This document shows, one piece after another, positions 57,977-64,000 of a DNA stretch of 64,000 bases. Within the stretch, counting starts at the first letter, position 1, and every line of letters begins with the position of its first letter. Both the position numbers and the translations under genes were made by a program. Below the pieces are notes generated by a model. It did not search any database, had not been told where the DNA came from, and worked only from the letters and a program-made list of their open reading frames with translations. Source of the stretch: Polyangium fumosum (GTDB taxonomy: Bacteria; Myxococcota_A; Polyangia; Polyangiales; Polyangiaceae); the NCBI RefSeq assembly GCF_005144585.1, contig NZ_SSMQ01000031.1:1-64000 (forward strand), written 5' to 3'.

Positions 57977-60729
57977 TGACCCGATCTGGATTGCTGCGCA
58001 AAGCCCTCGCGATTGCAGGGCTCGCCGTCCCTCTCACCGCCCCCACCCTCGCACACGCGGCCTCGTCGTACACACTCTTCGAAAGTGGTCAAGTGCGCCC
58101 CCTCGCACTGTCGACCGATGGCAAACATCTCTTCGCCGTCAATACCCCGGATGGTCGGCTGGAGATCTTCCGCGTCAAAAAGAACGGCCTGTCACACGTC
58201 GGCTCGGTGCCCGTGGGGCTCGAGCCCGTCGCCGTCGCGGCGAGAAACGACGACGAGGTATGGGTCGTCAATCATCTCTCGGACAGCATCAGCGTCGTCG
58301 ACGTGAGCGACCCGGAGCACGGGCGGGTGGTGCGCACGTTGCTCGTGGGGGACGAACCTCGTGATATCGTTTTTGGTGGGCCGAACCGCCGGCGTGCATT
58401 CATCACGACGGCCCACCGCGGCCAGAATCGCCCGAGCGACCCGCAGTTCGCCACGCCCGGCGTCGGCCGCGCCGACGTCTGGGTCTTCGACGCGAATGCG
58501 CTGGGCGCGCCCCTCGGTGGGACGCCGCTCACCATCGTGACCCTCTTCAGCGACACGCCACGCGCGCTCGCCGTCTCCCCCGACGGCTCCAAGGTGTATG
58601 CGGCCGCCTTCCATTCCGGCAACCGCACCACGGTCGTCAGCGATCTGCTGGTCCCCGACGGCGGGGAAGCGGCCGGTGGTGTCGCCGCGCCCAACACGAA
58701 CTTCGAGGGCCTCCCGCAGCCCGAGAGCAGCATCATCGTCAAGCACAACGGCGCCAACTGGGTCGATTCCATCGGCCGTACGTGGGACGACGAGGTGCGC
58801 TTCTCGTTGCCCGACGAGGACGTGTTCGTCATCGACGCCACGGCCCATCCCCCGGCCCAGAAGGCGGGCCCGTCAGGGTTTTACACCGGCGTCGGCACGA
58901 TCCTGTACAACATGATCGTCAACCCGGTGAACGGGAAGGTCTACGTCACCAACACCGACGCGCAGAACGACAAGCGGTTCGAGGGCCCGGGGATCTTCGC
59001 GGGCGAGACGCTGCGGGGGCACCTGCACGAGAGCCGAATCACGGTGCTGGGCGCGGGCAGCGTGGCCCCGCGGCACATCAACAAGCACATCGATTACGCG
59101 AGCTGCTGCGCGCCCTTGCCCAATACGGAGAACGAGCGGAGCCTCGCGCTGCCGCAGGGCATGGCCATCACCAGCAACGGCGCGACGCTCTACGTGGCCG
59201 CCCTGGGCTCGAACAAGATCGGCATTTTCAATACGGCAGCCCTGGAGAACGACACGTTCGTGCCCTCGGCGACGAACCATATCCCCGTCTCGGGCGGGGG
59301 GCCCACGGGGATCGTGCTCGATCAAGCGCGCGGCCGCCTCTATGCGCTGACGAGCTTCGACAACGCCATTTCCATCATCGATACTGCGACGCGCGTCGAG
59401 ACGGCCCACGTGCCGATGCACAACCCCGAGCCGCCCAGCATCACGCACGGCCGGAAGTTCCTCTACGACGCGAAATTCTCGTCCAGCCACGGCGACTCGT
59501 CCTGCGCGAGTTGCCACGTGTTCGGCGATTTCGACAGCCTGGCCTGGGACCTCGGCAATCCGGACGCGGTCACGATCCCCAATCCGGGGCCCTTCCTGGT
59601 CGAGGATCCCGGCACCCCCGACTATCGCCCGATGAAGGGCCCCATGACCACCCAGAGCCTGCGCGGCATGGCAAACCATGGACCGATGCACTGGCGCGGC
59701 GACCGCACCGGCGGCAACGACGCGCCGTCCGTCCAGCCGGACAGCGGGATCTTCGACGAGGTCGCGGCTTTCAAGAAATTCAACCCCGCCTTCGTGGAGC
59801 TCCTGGGGCGCCACACCGAGCTCTCCGAGCCGGACATGGACGCATTCACCGATTTCGTCCTGCGCATCACCTATCCGCCGAACCCGATCCGCAACCTCGA
59901 CAACTCCCTCACGCCGGACCAGCAAGCGGGGAAAGCATTCTTCACCGGCCCCATGTCCGACGTCACGCATAGCTGCGAGGGATGCCATACCCTCGATACC
60001 ACCGGCAACCCGGAGAGCGAGGCGCCGGGTTTCTTCGGCACGATGGGCCTGAGCACCTTCGAGGGGACGCCCCAAACGATGAAGGTCCCCCATTTCCGCA
60101 ACCTCTACCAGAAGGTCGGGATGTTCGGCATGGCCGAGGCGCCGGGGATCGAGCCGGGCGACAATGGCTTCATGGGCGATCAGGTGCGCGGCTTCGGCTT
60201 TCTGCACGATGGCATGATCGATACGATCTTCCGATTCATGCATTTCGGCTTCGGAGAGAGCGAATTCAACCCCGAGGGATTCCCGGTCGGCCCGAGCGGC
60301 CAGCTCTTGCGGCGGCAGGTCGAGTCGTTCCTCCTCGCGTTCGACTCCAACATGGCGCCGATCGTCGGGCAGCAGGCGACCTTGACCCAAACGAGCAACG
60401 CGGCCGTCCACGCCCGCCTCAATCTGCTGCGCAGCCGCGCCGAGGCCGGGGAATGTGATCTCGTCGTGAAGGGGCACCTGCTCGGCAGCGAGCTCGGCTA
60501 CCTCTACGCGGGCGGCGGCCTGTTCACGAGCAATCGCGCGGGCTCTCCCCCGATCGCGGACGCCACGCTCCGCCTCGTGTCCCTCCTGCTCAACTTGCCG
60601 CTGACCTATACCTGCACGCCGCCCGGCTCAGGCGAGCGCCTGGGCCTCGACCGCGACGAGGACGGGTTCCGCGACGGCGACGAGCACGACGCCGGGAGTG
60701 ATCCGGCGGATCCCAACAGCACGCCGTAA
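57976..60729 (+). CDS. exported YncE-like propeller/di-haem cytochrome protein
   Basis: The 917-residue product has a signal peptide ([20 protein letters not shown]), a beta-propeller of YncE type (about 40-480; [35 protein letters not shown]), then a cytochrome-c-like part with two haem motifs, CASCH (about 508) and CEGCH (about 666), and [10 protein letters not shown] as in MauG/cytochrome-peroxidase relatives. The end ([18 protein letters not shown]) is a calcium-binding thrombospondin-3-like tail. It should act in the periplasm or at the surface in electron transfer or oxidation. ATG 57976 is used; GTG 57973 adds one residue. A terminator hairpin follows. Confidence 0.88.
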   Translation: MTRSGLLRKALAIAGLAVPLTAPTLAHAASSYTLFESGQVRPLALSTDGKHLFAVNTPDGRLEIFRVKKNGLSHVGSVPVGLEPVAVAARNDDEVWVVNHLSDSISVVDVSDPEHGRVVRTLLVGDEPRDIVFGGPNRRRAFITTAHRGQNRPSDPQFATPGVGRADVWVFDANALGAPLGGTPLTIVTLFSDTPRALAVSPDGSKVYAAAFHSGNRTTVVSDLLVPDGGEAAGGVAAPNTNFEGLPQPESSIIVKHNGANWVDSIGRTWDDEVRFSLPDEDVFVIDATAHPPAQKAGPSGFYTGVGTILYNMIVNPVNGKVYVTNTDAQNDKRFEGPGIFAGETLRGHLHESRITVLGAGSVAPRHINKHIDYASCCAPLPNTENERSLALPQGMAITSNGATLYVAALGSNKIGIFNTAALENDTFVPSATNHIPVSGGGPTGIVLDQARGRLYALTSFDNAISIIDTATRVETAHVPMHNPEPPSITHGRKFLYDAKFSSSHGDSSCASCHVFGDFDSLAWDLGNPDAVTIPNPGPFLVEDPGTPDYRPMKGPMTTQSLRGMANHGPMHWRGDRTGGNDAPSVQPDSGIFDEVAAFKKFNPAFVELLGRHTELSEPDMDAFTDFVLRITYPPNPIRNLDNSLTPDQQAGKAFFTGPMSDVTHSCEGCHTLDTTGNPESEAPGFFGTMGLSTFEGTPQTMKVPHFRNLYQKVGMFGMAEAPGIEPGDNGFMGDQVRGFGFLHDGMIDTIFRFMHFGFGESEFNPEGFPVGPSGQLLRRQVESFLLAFDSNMAPIVGQQATLTQTSNAAVHARLNLLRSRAEAGECDLVVKGHLLGSELGYLYAGGGLFTSNRAGSPPIADATLRLVSLLLNLPLTYTCTPPGSGERLGLDRDEDGFRDGDEHDAGSDPADPNSTP

Positions 60730-60741
60730 ATCGCTTGACAA

Positions 60742-60772
60742 GCGCCGAGCGATCGCACGCATCGCTCGGCGC
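60742..60772. terminator. perfect 12-bp-stem hairpin between convergent genes
   Basis: GCGCCGAGCGAT (60742-60753) pairs exactly with ATCGCTCGGCGC (60761-60772) across a seven-base loop. It is 13 bp after the propeller/cytochrome stop and 30 bp from the stop of the convergent TPR gene, so it can end transcription from both sides. No T-run is needed in many GC-rich bacteria. Confidence 0.7.
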
Positions 60773-60801
60773 CTGCGTCGTACGCGCCCGGCACGCGTCC
60801 G

Positions 60802-61665
60802 CTAGAACGACCCGCCCGCCACGATCCCGCCGCCGCCCGGCAAGAACCACGGCACGACGGCGGTCTTCGTCTCCTCCGCGCCCTTCTTCCCGCCGCTCTG
60901 CGTCACCACGAGCACGACGCCCACCGCCGCGGCCACGCCGCCGCCGATCAGCATGATGTCGCCCACGGTCGCGAACGTGTTCGACGTCTCGATGTCGTCC
61001 TTCGCCGACGATCGGCAGAGCTGCCGTCCATCCGCCGTCGTTCCGCAGACCGACGCCGCATCCGGCCTGCGCGTCGCGGCCAGGATGTCGAGCACGCCGC
61101 CGCCGAGCGCCACGGCCCCGCCCGCCGCCGCGAGGATCACGCCGGGCATGAAGAGCTTGCTGCCCTCGCGCTTCGCTCGCTCGTCGGCGTCGCGCTTGTC
61201 CTTCGCGTCCTTCTCGGCTTTCTCCTTCGCGGCCTGCTCCGCCTTCTCCTTCGCGATGCGCTCGTCGAGCTTCGCGAGCCGCGCGTCGAGATCCGCGTGC
61301 TCCTCCGGCGGCGCCGCTTCCCGCCAGCGACCCAGGTACTCGCGCGCCTTCTCGGCCTTGCCGAGCCGCTCGTAGGCGTTCGCGATGCTCTCGAGGATCA
61401 GCTCTCGTTGCGAGAGCTCGTAGGACATCTCCCACACCTCGATCGCCTTCTCGTAGTCGCCCTTCGTGTAGAGCTCCTCGCCCTGCTGGAACAGGCGCTT
61501 GGCCTCGACGAGCTTCGGATCGTTCTTGTTCGGCGGCTTCTTCTTCGTCGCAGGCGCAGACGTGGACGTGGACTTCTTCGCCTGGGCCGAGGCCAGGGGG
61601 CTCGTGACGAGGAAGGACAAACCGAGGAGCGACGCCGCGACGAGCGGCATGGAGCGACGGATCAT
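60802..61665 (-). CDS. exported TPR protein with C-terminal membrane hairpin, kinase-linked
   Basis: The 287-residue product has a signal peptide (LVAASLLGLSFLVTSPLASA), a Lys-rich spacer, TPR helices (about 55-120; GEELYTKGDYEKAIEVWEMS), a charged coiled coil (about 125-165) and two membrane helices (about 172-195 and 228-250) around a loop with two Cys (VCGTTADGRQLC). The TM-Cys-loop-TM end matches the partner of the other kinase (12109-13098). Its ATG overlaps the stop of the kinase gene by four bases, so the two are made together. A role in sensing or envelope signalling is likely. Confidence 0.78.
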   Translation of the reverse strand: MIRRSMPLVAASLLGLSFLVTSPLASAQAKKSTSTSAPATKKKPPNKNDPKLVEAKRLFQQGEELYTKGDYEKAIEVWEMSYELSQRELILESIANAYERLGKAEKAREYLGRWREAAPPEEHADLDARLAKLDERIAKEKAEQAAKEKAEKDAKDKRDADERAKREGSKLFMPGVILAAAGGAVALGGGVLDILAATRRPDAASVCGTTADGRQLCRSSAKDDIETSNTFATVGDIMLIGGGVAAAVGVVLVVTQSGGKKGAEETKTAVVPWFLPGGGGIVAGGSF

Positions 61666-63257
61666 TCGAAGGGACTCCGGATCTCCGACCTGCGGCCCGT
61701 TTTGCTGGTGGTCGTGGGCGGCGGCGCTGCGGTACGAACGGGCCCCGGCGACGTCCCGCGCGCGGACGTCTGCGTGGCCGCGGGGGTCGCCGTCGGCGTC
61801 GACGTCGTCGGCGTTGCGGCCGACGTCGCGGGCGTCGTCGTGGGCTCGGGCGGCGCCGTCGCGGCGAGCGCCTGCGGCGGAGACGTCGGGCTCGCGCTCG
61901 CGCTCGGGGCGGGCGCCTCTGCGCTCGATGCGCTCGCGTTCTGCTGCGAGCTTCCGCCTCCGCGCATCACGGCGAACGCGAGCACCGCGCCGATCCCGCC
62001 CATCGCGAGCGCCGCGACGCCGAGCGACACGACCACGGCCGCGCTGCGCTTCGGCGGCGCCTTGTGCGCCCCGGTCGCGGACGTGACGAACCCGCGCTGC
62101 GTCGCGCCGCTCTCCATCATCGGCGGAGGCGCCTGGCTCGGCGTCGCCGCCGGCATCGGCATCGGCACGCTGCTCGTCGAGATCCGCGCGAAGTTCCCCG
62201 TCGCGTAGGGCGCCGGTGCGTTGCCTGCGGGGTTCGGGGGCGCAGCTCCGCTCGTCGGAGCGAAGCCCCCGATGTCATGCCTCGGCACGGGCCAGCCCTG
62301 CCCCGACGACTTCATCGCGAGCGCGCGCAGATCCCGCGACACCTCGGCCATGCTTTGCGGCCGCTCCTCGGGCCGCTTCGCCATGCAGCGCAGGATCACG
62401 CCTTCGAGCAGCCCATCCATCGCGCAGAACCGGCTCGGCGGCTCCGGCGCTTCCATCGCGTGCCGCGTGATCACGCCGATCGTCGACTCCGCGGTGAACG
62501 GCAGCCTCCCCGTGAAGGCGCGGTACATCATCACGCCGAGCGAGTACACGTCGGCGCGGTGATCCACGCTCTCGCTGCGCGCCTGCTCCGGCGCCATGTA
62601 GTGTGGTGTGCCGAGGATCATCCCCTCCTCGGTCAGCTCCGACGAACCGCTGTGCAGGATCTTCGCGATCCCGAAATCGAGCAGCTTCACGAAGAGCGGA
62701 TCGCCGTTTTCCTGCACGAGGAACACGTTGTCCGGCTTCAGATCGCGGTGGACGATCCCTTGCGCGTGCACGAGCCCGAGCGTGTCGGCGATCTGGATGA
62801 ACACGTGCAGGAGCTGCGCGGGACCGAGCCTCGACTCGCGCATCGCCCGCGCGAGATCGAAGCCTTCGAGCAGCTCCATCACCACGTAAAACGGGCCGCC
62901 TTCGAGCTGGCCGAAGTCCGTCGTCTCGATGATGTGCCGGCTCTTCAGCGCGTTCGCGGTCTGCGCCTCGCGGATGAAGCGCGCGAGCACGCCATCGTTT
63001 TGCCCGCTGCGCGGCGGGCGCAGCACCTTCATCGCGAACGCCTTGCCGACGACGACGTGCCGGCAGGCGTAGATCGTGCCCATGCCGCCGTGCCCGAGCA
63101 CGCGCTCGATGCGGTAGCGCCCGTCGACGAGCTGCCCGACGAGCTGCTCGGCCCGGAGCGCCGCCGTCTTGTCCAGGCTGACGAGCTTGATCCCGTCATC
63201 CTGACAATGCGAGCGCGCATCGGGGTACTCGCGCGAGCACGCGGGGCAGATCCTCAC
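61662..63257 (-). CDS. Ser/Thr protein kinase with N-terminal zinc ribbon
   Basis: The 531-residue protein starts with a small ribbon (CPACSREYPDARSHCQDDG), then a kinase domain (about 45-310) with LGHGGMGTIY, FAMKVL, HRDLKPDN, DFGIAK and GTPHYMAPEQ, so catalysis should be intact. A Pro-rich linker, a membrane helix (about 400-420; VVVSLGVAALAMGGIGAVLAFAV) and a Ser/Thr/Pro-rich periplasmic tail follow. The start is GTG 63257. It forms a two-gene unit with the TPR/hairpin gene, like the kinase module at 10767-13098. Confidence 0.93.
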   Translation of the reverse strand: MRICPACSREYPDARSHCQDDGIKLVSLDKTAALRAEQLVGQLVDGRYRIERVLGHGGMGTIYACRHVVVGKAFAMKVLRPPRSGQNDGVLARFIREAQTANALKSRHIIETTDFGQLEGGPFYVVMELLEGFDLARAMRESRLGPAQLLHVFIQIADTLGLVHAQGIVHRDLKPDNVFLVQENGDPLFVKLLDFGIAKILHSGSSELTEEGMILGTPHYMAPEQARSESVDHRADVYSLGVMMYRAFTGRLPFTAESTIGVITRHAMEAPEPPSRFCAMDGLLEGVILRCMAKRPEERPQSMAEVSRDLRALAMKSSGQGWPVPRHDIGGFAPTSGAAPPNPAGNAPAPYATGNFARISTSSVPMPMPAATPSQAPPPMMESGATQRGFVTSATGAHKAPPKRSAAVVVSLGVAALAMGGIGAVLAFAVMRGGGSSQQNASASSAEAPAPSASASPTSPPQALAATAPPEPTTTPATSAATPTTSTPTATPAATQTSARGTSPGPVRTAAPPPTTTSKTGRRSEIRSPFE

Positions 63258-63413
63258 GGCGAGGATGATGCCACCGGGGCGGATGGGAGCGGAAGGGGAA
63301 AGGGAGGAAGGGCGGGCGGAGGCGGAGAGGACGGCGGACGCGCCGTCGGGACGGAAGCCGCCGCCCGCGGCGCCGAGGGCGGGCGGGGAATCGAAACAAC
63401 GATGAAATGAAGC

Positions 63414-63449
63414 GGGCCCGGTGGGCCTCCGAGGAGACCGACCGGGCCC
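63414..63449. terminator. hairpin downstream of the Tyr/Gly-rich gene
   Basis: GGGCCCGGT (63414-63422) and ACCGGGCCC (63441-63449) form a nine-base stem 32 bp after the stop at 63481 on the minus strand. T-rich sequence (TTCATTTCATCG) follows on that strand, fitting an intrinsic terminator. The ~155 bp between here and the kinase start should hold the kinase promoter. Confidence 0.6.
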
Positions 63450-63480
63450 ATGGATTCACGTCACGAAGCCGTTCCGCCGA

Positions 63481-64000
63481 TCACCACCAGTAGCGGCGAT
63501 GATGCCGGTAGTACGGGTAGCCGCCGTAATACGGGTAGCCGCCGTAGTAAGGGTAGTTGTAGTAGGGGTAGCCGCCGTAGTAAGGGTAGTTGTAGTACGG
63601 GCGATAGCCGTAACCGTAATACGGGTAGCGGTAGCCATACCGACCGTACCCGCCGTACCAGCCGCGACGCCACGGCTGCGCCGTGAGCGATTCCTGCGAT
63701 TCACCCGTCGATTCCTCGGCCTGGCCGACTTCTTCTCCACTCGTGGCCGCCTGGCCTTCGATCTGCCCCTCGTGGCCGGCCACCTGGCCCTCGATCCTCT
63801 CCGCGCCCGCGACCTGGCCGCCTTCCTCGGCGAGCTGACCGCTCTCCCCAGCGAGCTGACCGCTCTCCCCAGCGAGCTGACCGCTCTCCCCGGCGAGCTG
63901 ACCGCTCTCCCCGGCGAGCTGACCGCTCTCCCCGGCGAGCTGACCACTTTCCTCTTGCTGGCCGAGCGCCGGCTGCCCGCCAGCCCTCTCCTCTGCCGCG
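63481..64000 (-). CDS. Tyr/Gly-rich repeat protein, 5' end outside window
   Basis: The frame is open to the window edge, giving 172 visible residues with no start, so the N-terminus lies beyond. The visible part begins Ala/Glu/Gln-rich, then has five exact or near-exact QLAGESG heptads (21-bp repeats at 63838-63942), an acidic Gln/Glu/Gly stretch (VGQAEESTGESQESL), a basic step (QPWRRGWYGG), and a tail of YPYYGG and YRYPYYG repeats ending RHHRRYWW. The alternative frame on the same strand (VSSPGRA repeats) is a by-product. Composition recalls adhesive or structural secreted proteins and low-complexity phase-separating tails; no domain is known to me. Confidence 0.7.
   Translation of the reverse strand, partial: AAEERAGGQPALGQQEESGQLAGESGQLAGESGQLAGESGQLAGESGQLAGESGQLAEEGGQVAGAERIEGQVAGHEGQIEGQAATSGEEVGQAEESTGESQESLTAQPWRRGWYGGYGRYGYRYPYYGYGYRPYYNYPYYGGYPYYNYPYYGGYPYYGGYPYYRHHRRYWW
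63838..63942. repeat. five tandem 21-bp coding repeats
   Basis: Units of ACCGCTCTCCCCRGCGAGCTG start at 63838, 63859, 63880, 63901 and 63922. On the minus strand each encodes one QLAGESG heptad of the partial protein 63481-64000. Near-identity at the DNA level indicates recent expansion or active homogenisation, and copy number may vary between strains. Confidence 0.85.

Noticed and set aside
63456..63947. Frame with VSSPGRA repeats at the right end
   Set aside because: It is an alternative frame of the same 21-bp repeats. The Tyr/Gly frame has a coherent acidic-to-aromatic layout and its own terminator.

Overview
The window is very GC-rich chromosomal DNA from a myxobacterium, most likely of the Polyangium/Sorangium lineage. 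The evidence is Ser/Thr kinases with TPR or PEGA partner genes, lipoproteins with Gly/Asn/Ser-rich linkers, two C-terminal GG/Cys-TM-Arg (MYXO-CTERM-like) sorting tails, RsbR-like PAS-STAS proteins and G/C-biased third codon positions. Many long antisense frames are shadows caused by that bias and are left out.

Layout. 1-5.6 kb: a partial exported glycosidase-like protein, purU, gpmA and a PAS-STAS regulator. 5.7-13.7 kb: a UvrD-type helicase, a protein made of two fused D-Ala-D-Ala-ligase-like ATP-grasp units, a Ser/Thr kinase with its TPR/membrane-hairpin partner, and a lone receiver domain. 14-20.7 kb: a large FG-GAP lipoprotein, aspS, and a small pair whose second member has two CxxC zinc-ribbon-like motifs. 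20.7-25.1 kb: an accessory island of lower GC with two incomplete ECF sigma genes at its edges, an alphaproteobacterial-looking fructokinase, and a DisA_N/DACNV-like gene bracketed by two integron attC-like sites. 25.1-36.7 kb: an S21-like protein, an ECF sigma-PEGA-lipoprotein operon, a 43-bp operator-like tandem array, and two big exported beta-propeller proteins. 36.7-46.9 kb: uppP, a lipoprotein with BNR-like repeats, a deoxyhypusine-synthase homologue, a SPOUT methyltransferase, a PDZ lipoprotein, a class II amidotransferase-fold protein without its nucleophile, and a patatin-like protein with a changed dyad residue. 46.9-53.6 kb: a coupled ACP-KS-lipoprotein-KS operon, then an enoyl-CoA hydratase and a DUF962 protein. 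53.9-64 kb: a methyltransferase, TetR with a divergent MpaB-type gene, a PAS-STAS gene coupled to a beta-propeller/di-haem protein, a second kinase-TPR pair, and a partial Tyr/Gly-rich repeat protein.

The most notable non-coding feature is a dispersed element of about 310-335 bp. It has four full copies and one half copy, lies between genes and mostly at 3' ends, and is built as a mirror array of hairpins whose stems vary in a compensating way. With the attC-like cassette and the 43-bp palindrome array, these are the best candidates for undescribed biology in the window.
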